A DNA stretch of 64,000 nt from Axinella damicornis (Eukaryota; Porifera; Demospongiae; Axinellida; Axinellidae): NCBI GenBank assembly GCA_963931865.1, contig OZ007510.1, forward strand, positions 1,118,501 through 1,182,500, read 5' to 3'. The translations under genes were made by a program, and so were the position numbers. The number at the start of each line of letters is the position of its first letter. Position 1 is the stretch's first letter. The notes under the pieces are model-generated. The model ran no database searches. It was given only the letters and a program-made list of their open reading frames with translations, and was not told where the DNA came from. Shown in pieces: positions 51,996-64,000 of the stretch.

Positions 51996-52488
51996 GTACC
52001 ATACTGTATAAAATTATTTTTTCTAATTATGAGATACATATTATTTAAATATTGTTGTACATACAATTCTCTACCCCTGCCCTTCATGTACATACAGTTG
52101 CAAGATACAATAAACTTTGTCCTCCTACTCTGTCCTCTGTTTTTGCTCATTTCTGCCCACCAGAGGCCATGCGAAAGGCATCCACAGCACGGACACACCT
52201 ACAGACCAAACAACATGTAAAATTGGGCCAGACTAGCCTTGTGCCCAGGCTTGTAGGGGGGGAGGAGAGAGAGCCTGGTATCCACTGTTTGGGATTTGCA
52301 CCATTGTGATCAGCTCAAATGCGACCGAATCATAAAAATTAATGGTTACCAAAATGTGTCAATTTCCGCACAAAAACAAATCTCCTGCCACCACATGCAC
52401 TTATTATCCCCCATTCAATCTCCCAGAGTACATCACCCTCTAACACCATTACCGCTCTAACACCATTACATCATTCAACAGCATTGCA

Positions 52489-53290
52489 TCATTCTAATAT
52501 CATCCATGTGTCTTGCAACTGACCTGCAATAACAAGTGGTAGAGCAGTTCCGGGTGAGAGGTCTGCCGTCCGGTAGAGGAACACTTCACTGGAAAAGTGG
52601 AGGAATGCTACCAGGAAGGTGAAGAGCGTCACCAGGAACAAGCTGTACCGGGCGGAGTTACTTGGCTGTTATCACTGCAGCTTCCAATTCCACTTGTGCA
52701 TTGGGAGTAGTCTGGATCCCCGACCGACCCTAACCCGGGATCCAGACTAGGAGAGCATGGGAACGAGGCTAGTTTGGGTGCCCACAGGGGATCAATGACC
52801 AGCTCACCACTTGTTGAATGTTTATTGGAGTGCACACAGCTGAGAAAAAAAGAATCTCTTCTTTGCCCAGCCATGTGTATAGTTAGCCCTATTGATTTAT
52901 TATCCTGCGGCACTGTTTCTCAGCGATCCTACGGCTCACCTCTTGTTGTGTGGGCACAGTGCAAATGCACACCTCACCGCTGCAGACAGCAACGTCCATG
53001 CTCCAAACATCCTGGAGAAGAGGGGCGTGGCTGGAGACAGAGTGAGCAGGTGGGGGGAATGGGTGGGGCTGGAGTATATGGGTCTGCAAATGTCTTGGTG
53101 TAAAATGGGCGGGGCTGGAAACATAATTAACCAGGCCTCCAACTGTAGCTATTTTCTCCTACCAACCTTCACGAGGCTGTAGAGTGTATATCCTCTCCTG
53201 CAAGTACTGTCCGTTCAGAAAACTCTGCACTGCGCTCACCAGAGCTACTGATGCGACCACCCCAACCCAGACTCTGAGCAGCAACAACAT
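52489..53290 (-). CDS. ERG28: ERG28 ergosterol biosynthesis scaffold homologue
   Basis: Exons, high to low: 53163-53290, 52940-53011, 52489-52642. Phases agree, giving 117 residues. The small membrane protein starts MLLLLRVWVGVVASVALVSA (first transmembrane helix), then VQSFLNGQYLQERIY, MFGAWTLLSAAVRCAFALC (second) and SLFLVTLFTFLVAFLHFSSE (third) followed by VFLYRTADLSPGTALPLVIA. This matches human ERG28 (ARTFGIWTLLSSVIRC, LLALGHFLSELFVYGT, LAPLMVAS). ERG28 tethers the C-4 demethylation enzymes of sterol synthesis in the ER. Human is 140 residues. Here the frame ends QLQDTWMILE soon after, or a GTCAGT donor at 52518-52523 leads to an unseen last exon. It is divergent from TKFC. Confidence 0.82.
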
Positions 53291-53592
53291 CGCCGACACT
53301 GCACGCTGTCCAGCTAATATGAATATTCACATTCATTAAGTCCGGGTCAACTCCTCACCTTCTCAGCTGATCGCAAGGTACGTTCTGTATCTAATTGCAG
53401 TGGCCGTTGTGTACAAGCGGTTTAGAGGGGTCTGGACACGAGGCTAGGACACATGCCTTTCCCCCTGGAGTAAAATAGATTGCTTGTGTCAGAGGCTGAT
53501 CCACGAGGTCTAGCACTGGAGCTACTTTCAGCTCAACATGCCCCCCCCCCCCCCCCCCCCCCCAGAATAGAGGTGCCTGCAAGTGTGTGACA
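53291..53592. promoter_or_regulatory. Shared divergent promoter, ERG28 / TKFC
   Basis: 302 bp between the ATGs. A run of 23 C lies at 53541-53563, only 29 bp before the TKFC ATG, and must be transcribed as part of the 5' leader or lie at the start site. No named factor site was recognised. Confidence 0.4.
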
Positions 53593-56500
53593 ATGAGCAA
53601 GAAGTTGATCAACAATCCTGAGAATGCAGTGGATGAAGCCCTGGCAGGGCTGGTGGCCGTACACCCTGGGCTGCAGCTGCTGGAGGGCCACCGTGTGGTT
53701 GTCAGGGCTGATATCGAGACGGTCACCAAAGAGGGAAAGGTGAGCAACAAATCCCTGTGCTAGAATGGGTCTGGAAACCACTCCTGGTAGCCGGTGAAGC
53801 AAGGTGCAGGTCTTACTTTCACCTTGGGGTAGAATTGCGACAGCTCACCCCAGGCAACTGCACTCCCCCTAGTGCAATCCAATAGGGCAGACCTCGCCTG
53901 TTAGGACAGAGCATCAGGCCTTCCTCTCACTTCTTGGATGCCTCAGCGTACTCTGATTGCAACCACAGCTAGACTAGTCAGAATCTTCACAGGCCTTTCC
54001 TGTGAGCTGATTACATTACGTGGCACAATTTTTCCCCTGCCAGAAGTGTAACTATAGCAGGAAGAGCCCTCAAGGATTACAATGCAATTCCCACTTCTGT
54101 GCGTTTGATTTCCTCCCAGGTGACCCTCCTCTCCGGAGGTGGTAGCGGGCATGAGCCTGCCCATGCTGGCTATGTTGGGCGTGGGATGCTGAGTGTGGCG
54201 GTGGCAGGTGCAGTGTTTGCCTCTCCTCCCCCCGCCTCCATTCTTGCCGCCCTCAGGGCAGTAAGGAGCCCTGGGGGCACACTGATGATTGTAAAGAACT
54301 ACACGGGAGATCGGCTCAACTTTGGTATAGCTCTCGAGAGGGCCCAGTCAGAAGGGATGAAGGTAACGATGGTGATCGTAGGGGAGGATTGTGCCCTTCC
54401 CAGCACAGGGAAGTCGGCTGGAAGGAGGGGGCTTTGCGGCACTGTGCTTGTACATAAGGTGAGCAGCCTTCCGTTTTGTGAAGGCCTCATTCAATGCTAC
54501 CACCTAGTCTCATTCCCAGGCTCCCATTCCACAATGTCTGGGAATGAGACAAATCCCCACCCCCAGTTTTCATGAATCTACAGCAAGTGATGAAACTGGT
54601 GCTATAATAATATCTATGCTTGGCACTGCAGATAGCGGGGGCGCTGGCTGAGAATGGTTGTAGCCTAGAAGAAGTTACTGATGCAGCACAGCAAGTGGCT
54701 ATCAGCATTGGTATGGGCCTACATTGCATGCTGACTCTTCATTCTGTGTTATATTGCAGGCTATTCCACCTGCTCCTTTGATTAGGATACAGAAAACTGT
54801 CTGGGTTTGAGGTTCCCCATTTCGTTCTTCCTCCCTCAGCTACCATGAGTGTGAGTCTGTCCCCCTGCAGCGTCCCGGGACATGCGCCCTCCTTCACCCT
54901 GGAGGAGGATGAAATGGAACTAGGCCTCGGTAGGCAAGTAGCCTCCCATTGAGATTTTATGTTATGTTTTTTTTCTTCTGTCTCATCAGGTATCCACGGT
55001 GAAGCTGGGGCAGAGAGAACTAAAGTTTGTGACTTTTAGCAGCTCAATTCTCCTACCACTAATGTCATGTGCTGGCTGGGTACCTACCTACACAGCTGCA
55101 GCCTGCTAATGCAGTGGTGGAGAGGATGCTCACACACATGACCTCACAGGAAACGGGATACCAGTATTTCAAAACCAATCCAGGTCAGCTGCTCAACGTC
55201 ATCCTCGTTCCCAGTAAGAGCGTGGGAATGTAGCTAATCCTGCGTGGGAACAAGCATGGGAACAATGCTAACCCTTTCCACTGTTTCTTGTTAACCTAAT
55301 AAGAAACAGGGAAAGGTCGTCCCAGACCATCACCAGCACTAATAAATGAAGGGGTGGATGACAGGATGGTGAGTATTCTAAAGCAGGAGGAGAGTTTGAG
55401 GCGTAGCAGCTTACAATCTTTATTTACAGTGAGTACCGAAGGTAAAATACCCTTTCAGCTAGTACAGAGGTACCAGGAATGCATCTTTACAAGTTGGCTG
55501 AGGCTAAGGAGTGTGTCGTGCCCGCCACATGACCAAGGGCGGCATGTGCACACATTGAAGCACACCAGTACTGCTTGCAAGTATATCACTATCATCAGCG
55601 CACAAGCCAGTATGCTTGTCGATACTGACTCATCCCTAACGACTAGCCTCGCTCCCAGACCTCAATCACCCACTCCAGGATCTGGTGACAATAGAACATG
55701 CTGATTGGTCCTGTGACGTGGATGTCTGGCATGTGGGATGACCAATCTTAGTGAAAACTAGAGCAATAACTTACTTTGCTTTTATATGTCAGTGAAAGTA
55801 ACCCTCCTCACTGTCCTCCACTGGGCTACTGTCCTGCATGCTGTGATTGTACCTTCACAGGTATGAGGGTGGTCTTGGTTGTCAACAACCTCGGTGGCAC
55901 CTCCAACCTAGAGCTCTCCATCATGGCCAATGCAGCCATCAGACACCTAGGTAACGCTACATGCTACATGTTGGCAGAGTCAGTAGGCTTGATTTGTGAT
56001 AATTATACTGATGCTGAGGGATTAAACCGTGTGTGTTTGTTTTACTGTGGTTTCCAGTGAGCGCAGAATAATGTTGTGACTGAGTCTCGTTGTACTTTGC
56101 AGTGGATGAAATGCAGGTGGATGTGACCAGGGTGTACATGGGGAGTCTGATGACCTCCCTAGAGATGGCCGGTGTCTCCCTCACGTTACTGAAGGCATCT
56201 TCCTCATGGGAGGAGAGTCTCGGTGAGGAAATATACATGTGTAGACATATCCATCTCAGGTGTAAGTACCACTCTTCATTCCCATTCAGTCTGGGAATGA
56301 GACTAACCTTTTGACTGCTTGCGTATGATATGGTCTTTCCAGTAACAGTGCATCAAAGGACGATGAACACAAGTCGCCTTACTTGCTGCTCCTGTGCCGC
56401 CTATTCCTTGTCCTTGCTCATTCTGGATGAGATTACTAGAGATTACTGCAGATTAACACAGAGCATGCATATGGGCTATAACAGCACAGCCAGTCTATGG

Positions 56501-58646
56501 GGAGTTGTATAGTGACCCTACAATAAAGACACTGATTTTGTCATCATTGTAGACCTCCCCACCACTGCTCCCGGGTGGCCCAACATCTCTGTTGGTGTCA
56601 GTGGGGACAAGATGAGGGTCGACTCTTCTCCCATTCCCTGTCAGTCCAGTCAGACCAGGAGTGAACCCAGAGTGACTGGAGAGCCCACCACAAGCACAGG
56701 TGAGAAGGACTATCATACTAGTGCACAATAGTATCATACTAGTGCACAATAGTATATCATAGTGCGCACCAGTAAATCATAGTGCACACCAGTATATCTC
56801 AGTGCACTACAGTAAACCCGGCACCTCACTACTCCCTCAGGGCAAATCCTAAAGAGGTGTGTGGAGAAGGTCTGTGCTGTCATCGCTGCGAATGAGGAGG
56901 TGCTCAATGAGCTGGACCGTGGCGGTGGGGACGGGGACTGTGGCAGCACGCTCAAGGCAGGAGCAGAAGGTAGGAAGAGAAAGCTCCACACACAACGGTT
57001 CATTATGGGCTCCTGTTTAAAATATGTAAAAGTGTTAACACCACCCGTAGAACAAGGCTATATATCGTGTGTGACTGCAGTGAAATTGACCAATCTTGCA
57101 CAAATATTTGGAGTCCTACATATAAGGCATGGACAATGAAGAGTTATTAAGCACTGTCTTAACTTCATAGTGGGCTCATTTCTTCATTTCTGCTGCAGCA
57201 ATAAGGAAGAACATACCCACCATTGCCTGGGACGACCCCCAAAAGGCTCTCCTCTCTCTTGCTGGACACATTGAGAACCACATGGGAGGGACATCGGGAG
57301 CAGTGAGCCACACTACACACCATCACTGTGGATACCGGCTCATTCCCAGGCCATGGAAGAATGATCATTTGTGGCCTTGGAGTGAGACTAGGGCGGTAGC
57401 CTCGGCCTCTCCTCTTGAGGAGACAGCCTGGGACCGAGGCTACAAGGACAAGTGTGGTCACTGTGGTGATACATGAATATTGTGAGTCTCAATCTTGTCT
57501 TGCAGATCTATGACCTGTTCCTGAGTGCTGGTGCTGCAGCACTGGCAGAGCCCTCCCTCCCTCGCTCCTGGGTGCTAGCCTTGAAGGAGGGCATGCGGGC
57601 CATCATGAGGTAATACCCAAACCACACAATAATGGATCCAGTCTCATTCCCAGGCATCCACTATCTAGCCTCATTCCAGGGAATTGACATTCGTCTATGG
57701 GGAACCCCGGGAACCTTGCCCAGTCCATTGTCTTCAGCGTTCTTGCAACATCTATACATGGCCTGGGAATGAGGCTAGGTAGAAACCAATCAAACTGCAG
57801 AACAGTTTGGGTGCGAGCCAATCTGCAAACTGATTTCATCAGCAATGTGAGCCAATCTGCAACCCAATTTCAGACCAAGTGATTGAACCAAGGGTACATT
57901 TTTGACCACAAAGGGCATATTAGAAGCCGAATGGGTGCTTACTGCCCACTGCCCAGCTAAGACAGTTTCAGAATGAAGCTGTCCACAATGGAGTCTGGGA
58001 ATGAGACAGGTGAAGCAGCATGGGAATGTGACTACCTAATACACCTCAACCACACACACAGGTATGGTGGAGCAAATGTTGGTGACAGGACAATGGTATG
58101 ACAACTGATTCTCTAGTAGCTTGATCTTTTAAGCCCCCCCCCCCCCAACTCATTCCCAGCATTCACATACAAGAGGATTTTTCTCTTACACAATAGTGAT
58201 GAGGCTGGCTGTGACATTATTCTTTCTGCATGTACCACACACGTACATGCAGCTAGATGCCCTCAGCCCAGCAGTTGATGTTCTTGTGCGTGACCTACCA
58301 GAGCACTCCACTCAAGAGGAGGCAGTACTAACATTGAGGGCAGCAGTGGAGGTGGGTACTGTCCAACACTAGCCTTGGCCTCAGGCCCCCCATGCAGTGG
58401 AGGTGGGTACTAGCCTCGGTCCCAGGCTCCCCAGTGGAGGTGGGTACTGCATGTCTACAGTTCAAACCACGTGAAACTTATATTTCTGTGCAGGCTGCCA
58501 AAGCTGGTTCAGTGGCCACATCAAAGATGGAAGCCAAGGCTGGGAGAGCTAGCTACCTCCACTCGAGCCAGCTTACCCAGCAAGACCCAGGGGCACAGGC
58601 AGTAGCCCTATGGATGGAGGCCGTGTACGAGGGAGTGAGGGAGTAG
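53593..58646 (+). CDS. TKFC: Triokinase/FMN cyclase (dihydroxyacetone kinase)
   Basis: Fifteen exons: 53593-53739, 54120-54458, 54632-54710, 54840-54929, 54990-55024, 55096-55183, 55861-55950, 56103-56222, 56553-56699, 56841-56969, 57199-57302, 57506-57609, 58062-58095, 58253-58351, 58494-58646. All phases agree, giving 585 residues (human 575). DhaK half: [45 protein letters not shown], and GIHGEAG with the His that binds the substrate covalently in this family. DhaL half: [14 protein letters not shown] with the Asp cluster for Mg-ATP, then [16 protein letters not shown] and AGRASYL. The enzyme phosphorylates dihydroxyacetone and glyceraldehyde with ATP and can form cyclic FMN. The exon 5 donor (AAA|GTTTGT) is weak; all others are ordinary. 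The stop is 100 bp from the HYLS1 stop, tail to tail. Confidence 0.95.
57378..57778. mobile_element. Two foldback copies in TKFC introns 11 and 12
   Basis: One spans about 57388-57442 (GTAGCCTCGGCCTCTCCTCT with its complement GAGGAGACAGC ... GAGGCTAC). The other (57664-57778) pairs TAGCCTCATTCCAGGGAA with the far GCCTGGGAATGAGGCTAG. Neither touches coding sequence. Confidence 0.6.
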
Positions 58647-58746
58647 AGAACTTGGAGATTGATTGATTTGACATTTATGTTGAGAAAAGTGAATACGTTA
58701 CCTTAACATTGTGATTGTACAATGGTTCACTGATGTGTACAATGGT

Positions 58747-61700
58747 TCAGTGATGTGCGAGCTGGTTTCTGATGTCCCATCGTAGTGCTAAACGTTTCTT
58801 TTCTGTGGGGACTATAAAATTGTTGGCCTTGCGTGTCCTCCTTGATGGCTGTGGAGAGAGATGAGTAGAGTCAGATGGAACACAGAGCAGTACTGTCTTG
58901 TGCTCAGGCGGAAACGTCAGAGGAAAATCTCCGCTAGTAACATCGGGCTTTCCAACTTGGATAATAGGTCTTGCAATTCCTCAGCTACTTTCATGAATAC
59001 TTTTCAAGAAGAAGCCCAACGTTACTGGATAGATTTTCATTTTACTGGCTGGACACAATAGCAAGAGGAGGGTGAACAAGCATGACCAACAGAAACTCGA
59101 TCCCAATGAAGGGCAGTGTGTGGAATGAAGGGCAGTGTGTGGAATGAAGGGCAGCTCATGAGAAGACAAGCTGATACACAAAGTCCCTCAACCCACAGGG
59201 AACAAGGTTGAAGGCTAGGGCTGGGCCAGCATTGTACACCACTCACCACTGACATCAGAACACTATCATCCGTACATACTGTGGAGTAAGGCTGGCTCTC
59301 TCCACTAGTTGACAGTGGCATGCAAGGAATGTAGTTGACAGCATTAGTTCATCCAATTAGACAACTAATTGTCAGGCCCTATAAGGACAATTGTCCACAA
59401 AGCAAAGTATATACCTACTTCCTGTGAAGTCTAACACCCTTACCTCATAGAGAGGGACGTCTTGATGCAACAGCTGCTCCTATAAGATTATGAGGTTCAC
59501 TGAAGAATGTGCTTCACAAAATACTCAAAAAGGTTAGACTCACTCTTATATGCCACCGGAGACCATTCCTACTCTTCTCTCCAGGAGGTTTTTGAGAATC
59601 CCATACCTGCCGAAACTCATGATACCTGTGAAATGGTAATGTTCAGCATATTTGCCCATGGCTGATCAATCTAATTTAGCATTCTTGAGCCAACCTTGTA
59701 ACAGGGTCACATTTCTTGATGCCTCTCAAGTGTGGATGTGTAGTGGAAGGCCTTATAACTGCAAGTGGTATGTCAACATTGGTAGGTCTGAGAATGAGGC
59801 TTGTCAACATTCTTAGCCTCGTTCCCAGGCACGTGGCCTGGGAACAAGGCTAAGGTTAGCTGAACATGCAGGGCTCACATCTAACACCAGACAATTTCTG
59901 GTCAAACAACATTACATGTCAGGCAAAATGTCCAGACACTACGTCCACACATTCCTCTTGTATGGGTACAAAATTAGCCTCATTCCCAGGCAGGCGTGGC
60001 AACGAGGCTAGTTCAAAATGTACACAATCTAGCAATCTTGCAAGCCTCTGATGGAATCTGACTTTTTCTGGAGGTTGTGACTGTACACTTGCAACAAGGT
60101 GTGGGTGGTAGGCACCTGCTAATGTACACACATGATTTATGGTGTTGCCTGGGGGCGTGGCTCTCTGGCCTGCTGGTACTGTCATCCCCAGAAGTAAGGG
60201 AGAGATCGGAGAGCCGGGTGGCCAGCCCCGCTGCAATCCCTGGACTGTCAGCCTCTGGTGTGCATGTATGGGAGGGTATGGGAAGTGTGAGCATCAGTGT
60301 GTTGGTATGGATCTGGCAAGACAGGCCCACCTGATCCCCAATCCGAGATTGATTCATCAAAGATGAGCGTTTCTCCATTACGTTTCCTGAGTCAAGACAA
60401 AGACATCAGATTAGTCTTTCCAGAATCACAAGGCAACCAGAACCTGTACCTCCAGCAAAACCAGGGAGACAGACATACAGCATGTCAGGCAAGTGAGAAT
60501 CATGGGCCAACCTTAGCACCTTCCTCCGGGGAGGTCCTCTCTCTCTTCCCCCGCGCAGGGCACTGTGCCCCCCTGACCCCTCACCACCTCTGGGTGAATC
60601 GTGGTCTTTGCGGGGAGTCACCTGGACCGGGCTAGGGGTGGCCGAGGGGAGGAGAAACTGCACACGGTTCTCCTTGTCCCCTGGAAACGTCTGAGGGGGG
60701 ATTACATGTAGGAACGGGATCAAACACAAGCGAAAATCTTTCTGTTACGGTTGATACAACTATCAGACTCCTGCTAACATCTACATTAACTCTGCTATAG
60801 GTCAGCAGGGTTCTCCCTGGCCTTGTTCCCAGGTCGTACGGCCTGGGAACGAGGCTAGGTTGTCCCTAGATGGGTGAATGTAACCAGAAGTAGAGTGGTA
60901 ATTAAAAGATCAAGGATCTCAGCATTCTTTTCACCACATCAAAGTGGAACAAGCAAAACGTGCTAAGCAATCCTGGGGAGAAACCTCTGGCAACTATCCT
61001 ATGTGAATGGTGTGACAAAAGTCCTTCTTTCAACTATAGAGTACCACCTGGTAACCACAACTAACATGATACCTAAGTGTCAGTACCAGGGCTCATGAAC
61101 AGTCACTACGTGCAGTAAACTACCTAGTCGTTACAACCCACACTACATTGTGCTGATACCAGCTTTTGGATAAGTGCAAGTTGGATTTACTGTGAAGTGT
61201 GTGTACTAACGCATGCATTGGAACGAGATGTGAGACATGTCCTGACACACTATAAACTGTCTATTTGACGAATGTCTGTAAGCCCTGCAGTACGTACATG
61301 TGCACTGATCACAGAGCAGGTTTACCTTGAACACTGCTGATCCAGGTGGTGCTGTGTGTGTCGGGGACATGTGGGGTGTCATCAGGGATGTGTGAGGCTG
61401 TCCGGCAATAGCACCTGAGAACCAAGGGAGACCTTGTGTGACTCTTCTAGCTCAGGCCTCCCCATCCCCTCTGAATTTCGATTTGCAATACACAGAAGCA
61501 GACGAGTTGCATATGCCTGTTGCATATGCCTGATATGGCTCGTACCCAGACCTGGATTGCCCACACCGTGAAAAGGGTCTGGTGACAATATAGCTACGTG
61601 TTGGTGAAGTAGACATGGTAGATACAGTCCGCAAAGAGGAGTTGCTACCGTCCATAGTATAGACAAATAAATACCCCCTTTCCAGGGCTTATGATAAAGG

Positions 61701-63303
61701 ACAAAATCTGGTCAATTTTGTCTAATGTCTGAACAAAATGACCAATTTCCGGTCAATTTTAATTCAACATTTAATATTAATTTTAGTCTGGACAACTTTC
61801 ATTTGTTATCATAAGCCCTTTAGCCAAAATTGGCACATTTTGGAAACCATTCTGTACCAATTATGGCACATTGTGACATGCTAATTTTGGAAAATTGGCA
61901 GAAACAACACTCCTGTTCTATAGGGGGACTGATGTGCCAATTCTGGTATAGGGAATAGACTTGGAAGGGAATGTTGCGCTAGCCTCCAGGTACGGGTATA
62001 TGAATGAGATCTTGAAGCTGGGGACTGTGCCATTGTGGTCAGCATAAACAGCTTCAAATGATGTCTTTAAATAGTCGGTCACATTATTTTTCAAGATTCA
62101 ACCAACAGCAAAATGGAACATCATTGGCATGTTCCATTCATGCTGACTACAACGGTGCAAACGCTAGAGTTACTGTCCTAGGTATCTTGGGCTAGGAATA
62201 AGATATGAAGCTGGGATTTGCACCATTGCAATCAGCATGAATGGAGCTTTCCAATGATGTCCATTTTGTGGTAGGTTGAATTTCATGATTTTGTGTCAAT
62301 CAGCCTTTGGTCGACTGCGATTTTTGGCAAAAATGTGACCAAAACAGAAAGTCCCTTTTAGGATATCAGCTGAATGTTCTTTTCATGCTGATCACAACGG
62401 TGCAAATTCTAGCTTCATATCTCCTTCCTAGCCCAAGATATCAAGACCTTCTACGCATATTTTGTGCATACTGTAAGCAATCAAAGACTGGAGGTGTAGA
62501 AGGCTTGGGAATGAGGCTATGCATGCCCCCTGGATGCTCTCCACAAGTGGCAGTGTACATGTAGCAAACAGATCTTTGAAGACAAGACTTTGGCTTCACT
62601 GTGCATAGCCTCATTCCCAGGCCTCCCACGTGGGCTGGGAACGAGGCTACACTGTGTATCCTTGGTGTGCTGTTTCTGCCAAATTTGGTTTGTTGTTCAA
62701 TTTTTGGAACAAATAGAACAGGAGTGTTGTTTCAGCCAATTTTGCCTTAATTCCATAATTCACACATCAAAATGAGCCATAGTTGGTAGAAAATGGTTTC
62801 CCAGTTTTGGCATGTGACCACACCTGAATTTTTTCCCTGCAATTTAAGAGCATCTCACAGCCATGCTCCTCAAAGGTCGTGCCTTGTAGCCTATCGTCAC
62901 AAGACCGGGAGGGTAATAATTGAGGTCTGGGAAATGTTTGGGTGGGAGTCATACATCTATCTCTTGTTGGGCTAACTACCTGAATGAAGATGGGCTGCTT
63001 GTGAAGACACATGCGCTCCACTGGTGGGGAGGGAGTGGGGAGTACCACCCAGCGAAGAGTTATTGCTGGATGGTTCGGCTGAATCTTCACGGGGCAGCTG
63101 CTCTTGTATCAGTATTGAAAAGTCTGCAAGAAGGACAGGTAACCATGGTAACACAGCTAGTGGTGCACTCAGGGTGGATACTACATTTACTATAAGGTCT
63201 CACCCCTTGTGTAACTTTCCAGGTCTCCTTCAGATATTTCTTGAATGCCCATCGACTGCAGCTGATGCCTGACATACTCCTTGGGAACCTGCAGTTGAGC
63301 CAT
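58747..63303 (-). CDS. HYLS1: HYLS1 centriolar and ciliogenic protein homologue
   Basis: Ten exons, high to low: 63204-63303, 62980-63123, 61326-61414, 60512-60690, 60331-60386, 60116-60254, 60029-60067, 59544-59625, 59444-59479, 58747-58848. They give 321 residues (human 299). N-terminal helix: EYVRHQLQSMGIQEISEGDL, then DFSILIQEQL. Middle: RRKVLRKRNGETLIFDESIS, matching human [20 protein letters not shown]. HYLS1 box: YHEFRQVWDSQKPPGEK then LRWHIR. C-terminus: NNFIVPTEKKRLALRWDIRN (human NNYLVPTEKKRSALRWGVR). HYLS1 is incorporated with SAS-4/CPAP into centrioles and is needed to build cilia. The exon 7 to exon 8 junction lacks a GT donor and lies beside a foldback element (see findings). 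It is divergent from the consortin-like gene. Confidence 0.85.
61989..62441. mobile_element. Two MITE copies with CTTGGGCTAGGAAT ends, in HYLS1 intron 2
   Basis: 62181-62441 is a copy of the element at 26893-27166: both ends read ATCTTGGGCTAGGAATAAGA or its complement, followed by GAAGCTGGGATTTGCACCAT. A more diverged copy (61989-62180) shares the GCACCATTG ... GTCAGCATAAA end. A further fragment occurs near 52288-52312. Total element length is about 260-270 bp; no coding capacity. Confidence 0.7.
62441..62649. mobile_element. Two foldback-family copies
   Basis: About 62449-62520 carries the CCTTCTAC ... GATCAAAGACTGGAGGTGTAG stem of the 12100-12200 subfamily. 62606-62649 is a minimal hairpin with tips TAGCCTCATTCCCAGG and TGGGAACGAGGCTA. 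Confidence 0.65.
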
Positions 63304-63497
63304 TCCCGGTAAGTGTCCCAGGGCCCAGCTGATCGCAATGACTCCAGTTAATGCGCATCAGTTTGAAATCTGCCAGTCCAGTTGGTCTCGTTCCCAGACC
63401 GAACTGAATATGGGAACAAGATCGAGAGGCATAAGCCGGGACGTGATGGGATTTGTGAAGGGCTGGTACGGCGTACACGGCGTAATTTTACTGCGAC
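63304..63497. promoter_or_regulatory. Shared divergent promoter, HYLS1 / consortin-like
   Basis: 194 bp between ATGs. Contains a foldback-tip-like piece (GTCTCGTTCCCAGACCGAAC, about 63386) but no recognisable TATA, CCAAT or X-box motif. Confidence 0.4.
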
Positions 63498-64000
63498 ATG
63501 AATGGTATCAAGAACTTGAAGAAGGCTGCATATCGCTTTGATTCTGCTGGGAGTAGCCTGGGCGACGATGTGCTGGAAATTGAGGATGATGACCCCCACG
63601 ATGATGTGTTTATCACCTTCAAGACAACAGAAACGCGGTGCGAAGAGCTATACGACAGAGGGGTGGAATTAAAATCACAAAAAGAACCAGAGGACGCGCT
63701 CTTGTGCTTCCTGGAGTGCCTTAAAGGAATGCAGGAGTGCCAGTATTTTGCAAAGTTACCACAAACGTTGCACGAACTTGCAGAAGTTTATCGCAGCCTG
63801 AGTAGATTCGACGAAGCCGTAGAATTTTCGCAAGCTGAAAAATTATTCTACGAAGTTGTGATTGCTGATCTCCGGAATGCAAAAGAGGGAGGAGCTAGCA
63901 GGATTTCAACTGGCAGCAAGCTTAGGGATGACCCAGCCGAGTATGGTGATCTTCTTATAAGAAAAGCAGATGAATTTGAACATCTTGCTCGAGTTAGTGC
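63498..64000 (+). CDS. Consortin-like TPR-domain protein, N-terminal part
   Basis: Open from the ATG at 63498 to the window end (167 codons, no stop). The acidic leader LEIEDDDPHDDVFITF is followed by TPR-like helices: CEELYDRGVELKSQKEPEDA, LPQTLHELAEVYRSLSRFDE, AVEFSQAEKLFYEVVIADL. This parallels human consortin (LPLCLHQIAESYFQEEDYEK and MKFIQLERLYHEQLLANL). Consortin binds connexins and sorts cargo at the trans-Golgi network in vertebrates. The transmembrane C-terminal part would lie outside the window, so only the N-terminal domain is assigned. An unrelated TPR protein cannot be excluded. Confidence 0.6.
   Translation, partial: MNGIKNLKKAAYRFDSAGSSLGDDVLEIEDDDPHDDVFITFKTTETRCEELYDRGVELKSQKEPEDALLCFLECLKGMQECQYFAKLPQTLHELAEVYRSLSRFDEAVEFSQAEKLFYEVVIADLRNAKEGGASRISTGSKLRDDPAEYGDLLIRKADEFEHLARVS

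Noticed and set aside
51974..52198. Cys-rich minus-strand frame as the last exon of ERG28
   Set aside because: No family similarity and no phase-compatible donor/acceptor. The region carries the likely poly(A) signal of the XTBD gene on the other strand.
55354..55704. 116-codon plus-strand frame in TKFC
   Set aside because: It lies in TKFC intron 6, has no recognisable domain and is not needed for phase between exons 55096-55183 and 55861-55950.

Overview
This is animal nuclear DNA. The genes have many short exons with GT-AG introns, the proteins are metazoan families (EML5/6, CNRIP1, ZFYVE21, GCNA, RNF14, NEPRO, TKFC, HYLS1, consortin-like), and there are no operons or ribosome-binding sites. 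Twelve genes in 64 kb, a mean intergenic distance of a few hundred bases outside the repeats, and very abundant microsatellites and small foldback elements suggest a compact invertebrate genome. A sponge or another early-branching animal is my best guess, but the window alone cannot settle the phylum.

Layout, with strand: C1orf198-like (-, partial, 671-1228); TEX55-like docking protein (+, 1445-2025); a three-unit EML5/EML6 microtubule protein (-, 3075-33198, 36 exons, about half the window); CNRIP1 (+, 33526-35473); ZFYVE21 (-, 37125-40343); GCNA SprT-type protease (-, 40877-45151); RNF14-like RBR ubiquitin ligase (+, 45245-48391); NEPRO (-, 48506-50634); XRN2-binding-domain protein of the CDKN2AIP family (+, 50719-51678); ERG28 (-, 52489-53290); TKFC triokinase/FMN cyclase (+, 53593-58646); HYLS1 (-, 58747-63303); consortin-like TPR protein (+, from 63498, runs off the window).

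The order is almost a perfect alternation of head-to-head and tail-to-tail neighbours. Six divergent pairs share intergenic regions of 84 to 327 bp, and two convergent pairs have stop codons 100-115 bp apart. Two shared promoters carry readable sites: four AGGTCA half-sites between NEPRO and the XTBD gene, and a CCAAT box plus a perfect TGACGTCA site between GCNA and RNF14. The genes do not form one pathway. Cilium or microtubule functions recur (EML, HYLS1, the TEX55-like protein), the rest being lipid and sterol, carbohydrate, ubiquitin and genome-maintenance functions.

Non-coding sequence is dominated by simple repeats and minisatellites inside introns, by foldback elements with tips like TAGCCTCGTTCCCAGG, by at least two other inverted-repeat families, and by one tRNA-derived SINE. 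In EML the purine/pyrimidine tracts are placed non-randomly. Very long pyrimidine tracts (gene strand) abut acceptors, purine tracts follow donors, and several GT/CA microsatellites themselves supply the splice sites. The middle EML unit has a cluster of one-base frame disruptions that looks like either homopolymer errors in the assembly or real decay.
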